Shown here: positions 43,673 through 51,891 of the stretch, in pieces
Layout of the letters: each line of letters opens with the position of its first letter
Position numbering within the stretch: the first letter of the stretch is position 1
Assembly (NCBI GenBank): GCA_018433865.1
Contig: JAHDQJ010000007.1
Location: forward strand, 62,001-126,000
Source of the DNA: Spirochaetales bacterium
GTDB lineage: Bacteria; Spirochaetota; Spirochaetia; Sphaerochaetales; Sphaerochaetaceae
Length of the DNA stretch: 64,000 nucleotides
Direction: 5' to 3'
The notes under the pieces: generated by a model
What the model was told of the DNA's origin: nothing
Databases searched by the model: none
What the model saw: the letters and a program-made list of their open reading frames with translations, nothing else
Position numbers and translations under genes: made by a program

Positions 43673-44618
43673 CACCGTCCTCCTTCATGCTCGCCTCGCG
43701 TCGTTCCTTGTTCCGGCGCAACGCCTTCTTGCGTGCATCCGCGGTGGAGGCGGCATTCCTCGTCTGTGCGACGATGAGGGAGACGATGACCAAGATTCCC
43801 GTGAGCAGCTTCAGGTCGCTCGGGGTCAGGTTGATGTAGTATCCGTAGTATCTGCCAAGGAACATCAACGCCTTGTAGATGATCGCTCCCAAGATGACCC
43901 GCAAGGTGATGAGGGATATCTTGTTGCTGTCGAAAAGGAATTCGCCTATCATGATCGCAGCCAACCCTTGGACCACCATCCCTTGGCCGAGGTTCGCGTC
44001 TGCGAATCCCTGGTATTGGGCCAGAAGTCCCCCGGAGAGGGCTATCAATGCATTGGAAAGCGCCATGCCGATGACCTTCAGCAACTTGGGATCGATACCC
44101 ATGCTGATGATCATCTGTTCATTGCTTCCCAGCGCACCGATCGAGATGCCCAGGTCGGTACGGAAGAACACGTCGATCAGCTCCTTCACGATGAATACGA
44201 TGAGCAACGTTCCGATCAAAAGTGCCCACGGAGTGCTCACCATCGGGAAAATCTGAGGAAACTTCGTATAGAGCGTCTCGATACGAAGGAGAGGAACGTT
44301 CGCCCTGCCGCCGAGGATCCTGATGTTGATCGAATACAGCATCGTCATCGTCAGGATTCCTGCGAGCAAGCCGGGAACCTTCAGGCGGTTGTGGATGGTC
44401 GCGGTGACGACACCGGCGACCGCACCCGCCAAGAACGCAAGCAACAGGGCTGTCGCCAGCCCTGTTCCATTCACGATTGCCATCGTCGCCACGGCGGCTC
44501 CTGTTGCAAAGGAGCCGTCGCAGGTCAGATCGGCGAAATCCAGGATACGGTATGAGATGAGCACACCGATCACCATGATGGAAAATATCAATCCATCTAC
44601 AAAAATACCTTCAAGCAT
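43665..44618 (-). CDS. ABC transporter permease, TrpY / COG4120 type
   Basis: A 317-residue membrane protein with about nine hydrophobic segments: LEGIFVDGLIFSIMVIGVLISYRILDFADLTCDGSF, as in COG4120 permeases, which are related to branched-chain amino acid and ribose permeases. It ends with a basic tail. It is 9 nt after the adjacent substrate-binding gene in transcription order. Confidence 0.9.
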   Translation of the reverse strand: MLEGIFVDGLIFSIMVIGVLISYRILDFADLTCDGSFATGAAVATMAIVNGTGLATALLLAFLAGAVAGVVTATIHNRLKVPGLLAGILTMTMLYSINIRILGGRANVPLLRIETLYTKFPQIFPMVSTPWALLIGTLLIVFIVKELIDVFFRTDLGISIGALGSNEQMIISMGIDPKLLKVIGMALSNALIALSGGLLAQYQGFADANLGQGMVVQGLAAIMIGEFLFDSNKISLITLRVILGAIIYKALMFLGRYYGYYINLTPSDLKLLTGILVIVSLIVAQTRNAASTADARKKALRRNKERREASMKEDGDA

Positions 44619-44627
44619 CGGTTCTTC

Positions 44628-45626
44628 CTATTGTACGATTTTTTGTCCATCCTTGATCAGCACGGCAGCAGAGGACTGCAGGTCGGCGGGGATGGTGATA
44701 CCGAGCTTCTTGGCTGCATCGAGGTTGAACCAGAGCTCGAAGTCCTCGGGATCGGTGAGGAACACCGTTCCGATCTCCCCAGCCTTCTTCCCATCGAGCA
44801 ATTGCGCGACGATCTCACCCGTTGCCAAGCCGATCTTGTAGTAATCGAATCCCCATGCCACGAGGAAATCGGTTCCCTCGACGTTGGAAGGATCGGCAGC
44901 CATCAATGCCACGCCGGCTTTCTTCGCGACATCATCGACGGAGGGAAGGGCGGAGATGACGGTGTTGTCGGTAGCGATATAGAGGGCATCGACCCTTCCG
45001 ATGATCGACTGGGTGGCCTGCATGACTTCGCTCGTATTGGCGACTGCGGCTGCAACGAAATTGACACCGAGTTTCGCCGCTGCGGCTTTCGCAAGCTCCA
45101 TCAACGCAACACCATTGGCCTCACCGCTGGCATAGATGTTTCCGATCGTCTTCGCACCGGTGACCTTGACCAACAGTTCGATCTGGGCATCGACAGGATT
45201 CATGTCGGACACACCGGTGACATGCTCGGCATACGGTGTGGTATAGGTGGTGACCAGACCTGCCCCGAGGGGATCGGTCACTGCAGAGAATACCACCGGC
45301 TTGTCAGGGAACACATTGACCAACGCCTGGGCAACCGGGGTTGCGATACCGACAGCGATGTCCACGCGATCACTCTTGAACTTCTGGGCAATCTGTGCGG
45401 AGGCAGATACATCGGCATTCGCGTTCTGGAAATCGAACCTTACATTCTTGCCGACCGACTTGAGATAATCCTGCATGCCGACTTCGACTGCATCGAGTGC
45501 CGGGTGGGCGAGGAACTTGGAAACACCGATCAGCGGTTCGGCCTTTGCGGCCTCCTGGGCTCCGGCTGCGAAGACATTGGCTGTCAGGACGAAAGTCAAC
45601 AGCAAGAGGATACCGATTTTTTTCAT
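44628..45626 (-). CDS. ABC substrate-binding protein, TrpX / COG2984 type (first paralogue)
   Basis: A 332-residue periplasmic binding protein. The signal peptide ends FAAGAQE with no lipobox. The PF04392-type domain follows: GVSKFLAHPALDAVEVGMQDYL, IAQKFKSDRVDIAVGIATP, VVFSAVTDPLGAGLV, and a C-terminal ITIPADLQSSAAVLIKDGQK. In streptococci the system is T-box controlled and proposed to import tryptophan; the substrate here is unknown. It has its own promoter, TTTACA-N17-TATAGT. Confidence 0.93.
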   Translation of the reverse strand: MKKIGILLLLTFVLTANVFAAGAQEAAKAEPLIGVSKFLAHPALDAVEVGMQDYLKSVGKNVRFDFQNANADVSASAQIAQKFKSDRVDIAVGIATPVAQALVNVFPDKPVVFSAVTDPLGAGLVTTYTTPYAEHVTGVSDMNPVDAQIELLVKVTGAKTIGNIYASGEANGVALMELAKAAAAKLGVNFVAAAVANTSEVMQATQSIIGRVDALYIATDNTVISALPSVDDVAKKAGVALMAADPSNVEGTDFLVAWGFDYYKIGLATGEIVAQLLDGKKAGEIGTVFLTDPEDFELWFNLDAAKKLGITIPADLQSSAAVLIKDGQKIVQ

Positions 45627-45657
45627 AACTTGCTCCTTGGCGTGTGATTTGTTGGTC

Positions 45658-45686
45658 ACTATAGACCTCACAAGCTCTTTTGTAAA
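45658..45686 (-). promoter_or_regulatory. Promoter of the first substrate-binding gene
   Basis: On the minus strand: TTTACA (45681-45686), 17 nt, and TATAGT (45658-45663). Hexamers and spacer length are identical to those of the second paralogue. A 10-bp palindrome ATACATGTAT (45699-45708) stands upstream of the -35. The leader includes AAGGAG. Confidence 0.65.
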
Positions 45687-45721
45687 GATGCTATGCATAT
45701 ACATGTATAAAAATACGGTGG

Positions 45722-46720
45722 TTATTCAGACTTGATCATCTTTCCATCACGATGCAACACCGCGGCACTCTCCAGGTAGCGTTGCGGAATCTCGATACCG
45801 AGTCTCTTTGCCACATCGAGGTTGAACCAGAGCTCGAACTCCGTGGGATCGGTGATGAAGATGGTTCCCACCTCACCGGCAGTCTTTTCCTTGCGCAATA
45901 CTTGTGCCACCGCCTCACCGGTCTTCCTCCCATGCTTGTAATAGTTGAATCCCCATACCATGAAGTAGTCGAGACCTTCGGCGCTTGTCGGATCAGCAGT
46001 GAAGAAAGGAATGCCCTGCTGTGCACACACTTCGCTCAAGCTCGTGATCGCAGACACCACAGTGTTATCGGTCCCGATATACAGCCCGTCGATCCTGTTT
46101 GCGATGGATAGGATCGCGCTTTTCACCTCAGCCGAGTTCGAGACCCCCGCAGCCACGAATCCGAGGCCGAGGTCCTTTGCTGCCTGTTCCACCATATCCT
46201 TCAGCTGCACGCCGTTCGCTTCTCCGCTCGTATACACGATGCCGATAGTCTTCGCTCCGGTCAGCTCGGAGAAGAGCTTGATCTGGTCGAACACAGGATT
46301 CTTGTCCGACACCCCGCCGACATTGCCGGCATTCGGCTCGTAGGTGGGTACCAGCCCAGCCTCCAACGGATCGGTGATCCCTCCGAAGAGCACCGGTGTC
46401 TCGGTAAAGACATTCGCGAGCGCCTGGGCGGTAGGGGTACCGATGCCCACCACCAAGTCGGCCTTGTCGGCCTTGAATTTCTGGGCTATGGATGCGGCCG
46501 TCGTGATGTCGCCGTTGGCACTCTGCACGTCGTAGGTGATGGAGAAGCCCTGTTCGGCGAGATGATCTTTCATCCCTTGTTCGATGGCGTCCAGTGCCGG
46601 GTGCGTGACGATCTTCGATACGCCGATCCTGTACGTGTCGGGAGTCTGCTCCTGGATTCCCGTCCCGAACAGCAATGCGACACACATCAGTACCGTGATA
46701 CTACAGATGATTCTCTTCAT
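45722..46720 (-). CDS. ABC substrate-binding protein, TrpX / COG2984 type (second paralogue)
   Basis: A 332-residue paralogue of the adjacent gene, the same length and alignable end to end (GVSKIVTHPALDAIEQGMKDHL; IAQKFKADKADLVVGIGTP; FGGITDPLEAGLV). It has a signal peptide but no lipobox cysteine (LLFGTGIQE). It probably arose by tandem duplication and feeds the same permease and ATPase with a different ligand or affinity. It has its own promoter overlapping an inverted repeat. GGGAGGG precedes the ATG. Confidence 0.93.
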   Translation of the reverse strand: MKRIICSITVLMCVALLFGTGIQEQTPDTYRIGVSKIVTHPALDAIEQGMKDHLAEQGFSITYDVQSANGDITTAASIAQKFKADKADLVVGIGTPTAQALANVFTETPVLFGGITDPLEAGLVPTYEPNAGNVGGVSDKNPVFDQIKLFSELTGAKTIGIVYTSGEANGVQLKDMVEQAAKDLGLGFVAAGVSNSAEVKSAILSIANRIDGLYIGTDNTVVSAITSLSEVCAQQGIPFFTADPTSAEGLDYFMVWGFNYYKHGRKTGEAVAQVLRKEKTAGEVGTIFITDPTEFELWFNLDVAKRLGIEIPQRYLESAAVLHRDGKMIKSE

Positions 46721-46750
46721 GATGATTCCCTCCCTATCCTGTTGGGGAGG

Positions 46751-46787
46751 ACTATAGCGCAATCACGTGTTTCTGTAAATAGAAACA
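46751..46787 (-). promoter_or_regulatory. Promoter and candidate operator of the second substrate-binding gene
   Basis: On the minus strand: TTTACA (46774-46779), 17 nt, TATAGT (46751-46756). The -35 lies in the inverted repeat TGTTTCT-N6-AGAAACA (46768-46787), a candidate repressor site. No such repeat is found at the other paralogue's promoter. Confidence 0.6.
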
Positions 46788-46858
46788 AAAAGGAAATCTG
46801 AAACATTTTCATTCCTTGCAAATCCGAATCAAGGATGCAGGAGGGTAACATGAAGAAA

Positions 46859-46877
46859 CCGCCGGGAACGCCGGCGG
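46859..46877 (-). terminator. Terminator after the acidic-protein gene
   Basis: CCGCCGG / CCGGCGG forms a 7-bp GC stem with a 5-nt loop. On the minus strand it is followed by TTTCTT. It is 29 nt past the stop codon. Confidence 0.6.
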
Positions 46878-46905
46878 TAGTAGGTACGGTTGTTGGTGGG
46901 ATGGG

Positions 46906-47178
46906 TCAGTAATCGAACGGGTCCTCTTCCTCGGCAACTTCCTCGTCGTCGAACAGAAGGTCCTCGTCATCGTCTTCCTCTTCTATGACTTCGGTCTCTT
47001 CGTCATCCAGGAAGAATCCGTCGAAATCGTCGTCTTCCTCCTCTTCGAACTCATCATAGTCATCATCCTCCCTGAGCTCATCGGGGTCGAAATCATCATC
47101 GATTTCCAATTCGTCGTCATCTTCGAGATCATCGTCGAAGTATTTGTCTTCCCACTCGTCCTCATCATGATACTTCAT
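46906..47178 (-). CDS. Extremely acidic small protein
   Basis: A 90-residue protein in which 57 residues are Asp or Glu by my count, with only three Lys/Arg. It is built of runs of D and E broken by aromatic residues (YFDDDLEDDDELEIDDDF, then FDGFFLDDEE). There is no signal peptide. The family is not recognised; the composition resembles the delta subunit tail of RNA polymerase or DNA-mimic and histone-binding proteins, but no homology is claimed. It has a strong promoter, a good ribosome site (AAGGGGG) and its own terminator, all of which argue that it is a real, highly expressed gene. Confidence 0.82.
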   Translation of the reverse strand: MKYHDEDEWEDKYFDDDLEDDDELEIDDDFDPDELREDDDYDEFEEEEDDDFDGFFLDDEETEVIEEEDDDEDLLFDDEEVAEEEDPFDY

Positions 47179-47210
47179 GGATTACCCCCTTCCCAGGTAC
47201 GGATGTCTAC

Positions 47211-47239
47211 ACAGTAGGCGAGAAGAGTTCATCTGTCAA
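47211..47239 (-). promoter_or_regulatory. Promoter of the acidic-protein gene
   Basis: On the minus strand: consensus TTGACA (47234-47239), 17 nt, and TACTGT (47211-47216). About 26 nt of leader with AAGGGGG follow. Confidence 0.65.
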
Positions 47240-47279
47240 TTGGGTTTTCTCTCCCTGTGAGACCTTTTTCAGGGTTCGC

Positions 47280-47308
47280 TTGCGTCGGCAATCTGATGCT
47301 GATATAGT
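47280..47308 (+). promoter_or_regulatory. Promoter of the pdxA operon
   Basis: TTGCGT (47280-47285), 17 nt, and TATAGT (47303-47308). The leader of about 20 nt carries AAGGAGAA before the ATG at 47334. Confidence 0.58.
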
Positions 47309-47333
47309 TTCACGTGCAAGGAGAAGACAGCTT

Positions 47334-48359
47334 ATGCGCGCCATACCGACTCTCTGTGTTCCCATGGGTGATCCAGCGGGGATAGGACCGGAGATCATCC
47401 TGAAGGCACTCAGTCACGGAACCCACGCAGGCAAAGCGACCGTCCTCGTGCTCGGAGACCGGAATCTCTTCGAGAAGACAGCTTCCGATTGCGCACTTGG
47501 GAATCCATTCGATGCGGTGATCGAACATGAGGACGAAATTGGGATTGCACGGAAAGATTCACAGGGGAAAGCAGTACTGTACCACATGCCTTTGGTTGAC
47601 CTTGCCCGGTTCCGGTATGGAACGATCGACGGCATGTGTGGGAAGGCGGCTTATGAGGCGATCGCGCGTGCAGTCTCCCTGACGCAAGCCGGGTATGCTG
47701 ACGCGATAGTCACCCCTCCCTTGCACAAAGAGGCGCTGCGCGCTGCGCACATCGATGCGATCGGACATACGGAGATACTTGCCCAGCTGAGCAACTCGGA
47801 TCGGGCGGTCACGATGTTCGAGACCTTGGGACTGAAGATATTCTTCATGACACGGCATCTCAGCTTGCGTGCGGCTTGTGATGCGGTGACGGAAGAACGG
47901 GTGTATCGATCGATAAAGGAGTGCTATGCGCTGACGATGAACGATGCATTCGACACCAACCTTCCGTTTGTGGTCGCCGCACTCAATCCGCACGGAGGGG
48001 AACATGGATTGTTCGGAGACGAGGAGGAGCGGGCAATCGTGCCCGCGATAGCACGTTGCCGTGCCGAAGGCCTGGACGTGGTCGGTCCTGTCGGAGCCGA
48101 TTCGGTGTTCCACCTCACGCGCAAGGGGCTGTACAGGGCGGTCCTCTCCTTGTACCATGACCAAGGACACATCGCCGCGAAGACACTCGATTTCGACCGT
48201 ACCATCTCGATAACCTGGGGCTTGCCGTTCTTGAGGACCTCGGTAGACCATGGGACCGCGTTCGACATCGCGGGGAGGGGAATCGCCAGCGAGATCAGCA
48301 TGGTCGAGGCCATGCGTGTGGCTGTCCGGTATCTGGCAGGAGCCCGTGGCAGCGTATGA
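47334..48359 (+). CDS. pdxA: 4-hydroxythreonine-4-phosphate dehydrogenase (PdxA family)
   Basis: A 341-residue PdxA: MRAIPTLCVPMGDPAGIGPEIILKAL, VTPPLHKEALRAAHIDAIGHTEILAQL (substrate/metal His), FVVAALNPHGGEHGLFG, and HDQGHIAAKTLDFDRTISITWGLPFLRTSVDHGTAFDIAG (Zn-binding His). The zinc ligand histidines are all visible. It acts in DXP-dependent PLP synthesis or, as a PdxA2-type homologue, in D-threonate catabolism. The rest of the pdx pathway is not adjacent, so the specific role is open. It overlaps the ABC ATPase gene by 4 nt. Confidence 0.9.
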   Translation: MRAIPTLCVPMGDPAGIGPEIILKALSHGTHAGKATVLVLGDRNLFEKTASDCALGNPFDAVIEHEDEIGIARKDSQGKAVLYHMPLVDLARFRYGTIDGMCGKAAYEAIARAVSLTQAGYADAIVTPPLHKEALRAAHIDAIGHTEILAQLSNSDRAVTMFETLGLKIFFMTRHLSLRAACDAVTEERVYRSIKECYALTMNDAFDTNLPFVVAALNPHGGEHGLFGDEEERAIVPAIARCRAEGLDVVGPVGADSVFHLTRKGLYRAVLSLYHDQGHIAAKTLDFDRTISITWGLPFLRTSVDHGTAFDIAGRGIASEISMVEAMRVAVRYLAGARGSV

Positions 48360-49099
48360 TCGAAGTAAAGAATCTCAGCAAATCATACAAGAGTCACAAG
48401 AGTATCAAACGGGTCGTCCAGGATATCTCGTTCACTGCACACGACGGACAGGTCTTCGGCTTGCTCGGTCCGAACGGTGCAGGAAAGACGACCACGCTCA
48501 GGACCATCGCCACGCTTTTGCAACCCGATTCGGGTATCGTCACCGTGGACGGACTCGATGTCGTCACGCAGAGCAGGGCGGTACGCGACCGCATCGGCTT
48601 CCTCACCGGGGAGATGCGCCTGACAGGCCAATTGACGGGGCGCGAGCTGCTTCGCTTCTTCGGTCAGCTCGACCACATGGCAAAGGATCGGGTGGAGAGA
48701 CGGATGCAGGAGCTTGCGAACGACCTGGAGATGACACAGTATCTTGATACCCCGATTGCGAAACTCTCCTCGGGCGTCACACAGAAAGTGTCGATCGCCG
48801 TCAGCCTGTTGCATGAGCCGCACGTGATCATCTTCGACGAACCGACGAGCAATCTCGACGTGATGGCGACGAAGATCGTCTCGGATTTCATCAGGGCAGC
48901 GAAAAAAGCGGGCAAATGCGTCGTCCTTTCCACCCATATCCTCAGCGATGCACAGCGCCTGTGCGATCGGGTGGGTATCATGCATGAGGGAAAGTTGCTT
49001 TGCGAAGGGCCATTGCAACAACTGTTGCAGGAACACGGGACACATGACCTTGAGGAACTGTTTTTCCGCCTGGTGCAGGAGGGGAGGGAACATCCATGA
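48356..49099 (+). CDS. ABC-2 exporter ATPase, NatA-like
   Basis: A 247-residue ABC ATPase: Walker A GPNGAGKTT, signature LSSGVTQKVSIA (variant LSSGV rather than LSGGQ), Walker B VIIFDEPTSNLDV, switch STHILSD. This is the DrrA/NatA exporter subgroup. It is translationally coupled to pdxA and to the permease (both ATGA). NatAB in Bacillus exports Na+; here the substrate is unknown. Confidence 0.92.
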   Translation: MIEVKNLSKSYKSHKSIKRVVQDISFTAHDGQVFGLLGPNGAGKTTTLRTIATLLQPDSGIVTVDGLDVVTQSRAVRDRIGFLTGEMRLTGQLTGRELLRFFGQLDHMAKDRVERRMQELANDLEMTQYLDTPIAKLSSGVTQKVSIAVSLLHEPHVIIFDEPTSNLDVMATKIVSDFIRAAKKAGKCVVLSTHILSDAQRLCDRVGIMHEGKLLCEGPLQQLLQEHGTHDLEELFFRLVQEGREHP

Positions 49100-50250
49100 T
49101 GAACGATGCCCTGATCATCCTGAACAAGGAACTGAAGAACCTGTTCAAGGACAAGAGGACCCTCTTCTCGACTTTCCTCCTTCCTCTGGTAGTCCTTCCG
49201 ATCATCTTCATCGGCATGGGCACGGTACTCTCATCGATGGAGAAAGATGCACAGGAATCGACCTATGCGATCGCCATCGTCGGAAACCCCGACCCGCTGT
49301 TCAGTGACCTGCTCTCGGCACACCTGTCTTGGAAAGGCACCTCGCCGGAAAAAGCCGACCTTACGATCACATTTCCCCCCTCCTATGCACCGGGTACTAC
49401 AGCACAGGTGATCCTTACCTTCGATTCGAGCAGCCGGAAGAATCAGTACGCTTCGCAGGTGGCAACCCAGGTGATTTCAGCGTATGAGCTGGAACTCGCC
49501 AGGAAGCTGCTCTCTCTCTTCGGTCTGTCGCACGAGGACCTGGATACCCTTGAGGTCGCCTTTGATGACACGGCAAGCGAAGCCGCCCAATCCGGGGGAT
49601 CCATGCTTGCGATGCTCGTACCCTATTTCATGGTGATCTTCCTCTTCGCAGGATCGATGAACGCAGGACTGGATACCACCAGTGGGGAGAAGGAACGGGG
49701 AAGCCTTGCCGTACTGCTGGTGAACCAAGTGTCCAGGACAAGCATCGCGTGGGGCAAGATCCTCTATGTCTCCGTCGTGGCACTCTGTTCAGCGAGCGCG
49801 ACATTCCTCGGACTGCTGATCACGATGTATCTCCCCTCGGGCTCCGCAGCTTTGGTTCCCGGAGGATTGGAGGGAGTGGCCATCGGATCGACAGCGCTCT
49901 GGGTGATCATCGCCACGTTGCTTTCCACGGCACTTCTCAGCGCCTCGGTGGTCACGCTGCTCGGTTGCATCGCGAAGACCGTGAAGGAGGGCAGTTCCTA
50001 TGTCATGCCGCTCTACATGTTGGTGGTGCTCGTGGGAGTCACCACGATGTACATGGATCCCTCACAGAACGTCCTGCTTTTCTTCATACCGATCGTGAAT
50101 ACGATCTTCATGATGAAGGAGAGTTTCATGGGCATGGTCGTGGCAAGCCACCTGTTGATCACCATCCTCTCCAACCTTGCATTCGCCATGGTAGGAGCCA
50201 TGCTGGTTTCCCGTCTCTTCAACTCGGAGAGAATCCTGCAAACCGTATGA
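49096..50250 (+). CDS. ABC-2 exporter permease, NatB-like
   Basis: A 384-residue permease: an N-terminal TM helix (TLFSTFLLPLVVLPIIFIGM), a periplasmic domain of about 140 residues, then five or six C-terminal TM helices with GLDTTSGEKERGSLAVLLVNQVSR, the NatB/ABC-2 signature ('EkerGTlE.L'). Partner of the preceding ATPase. Its stop overlaps the start of the next lipoprotein gene. Confidence 0.9.
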   Translation: MMNDALIILNKELKNLFKDKRTLFSTFLLPLVVLPIIFIGMGTVLSSMEKDAQESTYAIAIVGNPDPLFSDLLSAHLSWKGTSPEKADLTITFPPSYAPGTTAQVILTFDSSSRKNQYASQVATQVISAYELELARKLLSLFGLSHEDLDTLEVAFDDTASEAAQSGGSMLAMLVPYFMVIFLFAGSMNAGLDTTSGEKERGSLAVLLVNQVSRTSIAWGKILYVSVVALCSASATFLGLLITMYLPSGSAALVPGGLEGVAIGSTALWVIIATLLSTALLSASVVTLLGCIAKTVKEGSSYVMPLYMLVVLVGVTTMYMDPSQNVLLFFIPIVNTIFMMKESFMGMVVASHLLITILSNLAFAMVGAMLVSRLFNSERILQTV

Positions 50251-51263
50251 TGGGGGCGATGGGTATGGGGAGGAAATCACTTTTCCTGTCGGTCGTCCTC
50301 GTGATGCTGCTCGCAACGATCGGATGTGCGACACGAGTCCCTGTCAGCCGACTCGTGCCGGCGAAGCTGGACATGGGCCCGTATCGTTCGCTCGCACTGC
50401 TTCCCGTAGAATCCGTCGGACATGGCCCCTTTTCCCAACGGACAGGTGCCCTGGAGGACCTCAGCAGCACTGCTCCGGTGATCGTGTATCCAGGACTGGA
50501 ATTGTTTGCCGGGCGCAGGACAGCCGAATACGCGACGGAGGTGCTTGCCAAAAGGCTTTCGGAAAGCGGCTACTTCGACCTCCTCCCTCCTGATGAGACC
50601 CAGACACGTGCTACGGATTTCGAAGCGCTCACACATGCGGGATACTCAGCCTTGTTGGTTCCCTCGATCAGCAGGATGGATGTCCAGGAGTATCTCTTTG
50701 CACGCAATCTCGGTGACAATCTCTTTTCCCATCACCTGATGCAGACGGTGCAGCTTGCATTGTCCATCGAGGTGATCGATCTGAAGGACGGGCTTGCGGT
50801 GTACCGATCGACCGTAACGGATCGGCACGAACGGAGCTTCACACTCGACGGTGATGAAGGAACCGTTGCGTTCGCTCCTCCCTTGATGCCGCTGTTGGAA
50901 AAGATGGTCTCGACCTTGGTCGACAAGACGCTCGCCGATCTTGTCCCCGAACGCAAGGTATCCTCCATCGCGCTGATGAAGGACCGAGATGGATCAGATG
51001 GTTTCCGTGAAGCCTATGAAGCTGCAGCGGAAGGCAACCTGGCGACTGCGTACCATCTGTTCCTGCGTGAGTGGGAGCGTACCGAAGATCCTGCATCGGG
51101 GTACAATGCAGCCTTGGTGGCCGAGTCGCTCGGCAGGAGGGGGGAGGCCATCTTGTTGATGGATCGGGTCCACCGGATATCCCAGGATGCGCGTGCCGCA
51201 CGGCAAGGAGCACGCATGCGTACGTACCAAGAGGAACAGGAACATGCAGAATCACAGTTCTGA
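50247..51263 (+). CDS. Lipoprotein with TPR-like C-terminus
   Basis: A 338-residue lipoprotein: signal peptide SLFLSVVLVMLLATIGC with the lipid-anchored Cys, then a domain resembling the CsgG/GNA1162-like fold (YRSLALLPVESVGHGPF; AEYATEVLAKRLSESGYFDLLPP), and a helical, TPR-like end (FREAYEAAAEGNLATAYHLFLREWER). Tandem ATG codons at 50247 and 50250 overlap the permease stop. Its position suggests it is the outer-membrane or periplasmic partner of the NatAB-like exporter; this is an inference. Confidence 0.82.
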   Translation: MMGAMGMGRKSLFLSVVLVMLLATIGCATRVPVSRLVPAKLDMGPYRSLALLPVESVGHGPFSQRTGALEDLSSTAPVIVYPGLELFAGRRTAEYATEVLAKRLSESGYFDLLPPDETQTRATDFEALTHAGYSALLVPSISRMDVQEYLFARNLGDNLFSHHLMQTVQLALSIEVIDLKDGLAVYRSTVTDRHERSFTLDGDEGTVAFAPPLMPLLEKMVSTLVDKTLADLVPERKVSSIALMKDRDGSDGFREAYEAAAEGNLATAYHLFLREWERTEDPASGYNAALVAESLGRRGEAILLMDRVHRISQDARAARQGARMRTYQEEQEHAESQF

Positions 51264-51807
51264 GAGAGTCGCGCGGGTCAAGCGGCCTTTGACCATTCTC
51301 TACACGGGCAACGGCAAGGGAAAGACCACCGCAGCGCTCGGATTGCTCTTCAGGGCGCTCGGGCACGACGCCACGTGCGCAGTCATGCAGTTCATCAAGT
51401 CCGAACGGCTGCAGACAGGGGAACGGAAGATGGCAGAGCGACTCGGTGTGAAGTGGGAGAACCATGGTACCGGATTCCTCTGGGACGAAACAGACCTTCA
51501 GGAGGCAAGGGAAGCGTGTGTGAACGGATGGGAGCAGGCGAAGCAATGGATCCTCTCCGGTACGTACGACATGATAGTCCTTGATGAGTTCACCTATGTA
51601 CTGGCAAAAGGATTCGTGCCGATGGAGGATTTCCTCGCCTTTCTTGTACGGCTTGAGGCAGAGAAGGGGCGCCCGCATGTGGTGATCACGGGTCGCGATG
51701 CTCCGCAACGGCTCATTGATCGGTGTGACATGGTCCATGAGCTCGTGGAGATCAAGCATCCCTGGCGTACTTCCTCAGTTCCCGCACAGATCATGATTGA
51801 ATATTGA
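51244..51807 (+). CDS. Corrinoid adenosyltransferase, BtuR/CobO type
   Basis: A 187-residue P-loop ATP:cob(I)alamin adenosyltransferase: LTILYTGNGKGKTTAALGLLFRALGH (Walker A), AVMQFIKSE, DMIVLDEFTYVLAKGFV (Walker B) and VVITGRDAPQRLIDRCDMVHELVEIKHPW. It makes adenosylcobalamin, needed by B12-dependent mutases, eliminases or dehydratases (not in the window). The ATG at 51244 overlaps the lipoprotein end by 20 nt. Confidence 0.93.
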   Translation: MQNHSSERVARVKRPLTILYTGNGKGKTTAALGLLFRALGHDATCAVMQFIKSERLQTGERKMAERLGVKWENHGTGFLWDETDLQEAREACVNGWEQAKQWILSGTYDMIVLDEFTYVLAKGFVPMEDFLAFLVRLEAEKGRPHVVITGRDAPQRLIDRCDMVHELVEIKHPWRTSSVPAQIMIEY

Positions 51808-51810
51808 ACA

Positions 51811-51842
51811 GGGGCCTCCTATTCAAAGGCTCTACGATTTTT
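51811..51842 (+). terminator. Likely terminator after the pdxA operon
   Basis: GGGCCT-cctattcaa-AGGCTC, with one G-T pair, followed within 4 nt by GATTTTT. A weak intrinsic terminator. Confidence 0.5.
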
Positions 51843-51866
51843 ATGTACCAAATGGTGAAAACAGGA

Positions 51867-51872
51867 TATAAT
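51867..51872 (+). promoter_or_regulatory. Consensus -10 for the CpsB-RloAB operon
   Basis: A consensus TATAAT, 19 nt before the GTG at 51892, with AAAAAGGAG between. The -35 position (TGTACC at 51844-51849) is poor, so an activator or weak basal activity is likely. Confidence 0.5.
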
Positions 51873-51891
51873 CGGAAAAAGGAGTTGCTCA

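Noticed and set aside
45699-45708. Palindrome ATACATGTAT as a terminator between the two binding-protein genes
   Set aside because: It is AT-rich, only 10 bp without a loop, and lies just upstream of a good promoter; an operator or chance is more likely.
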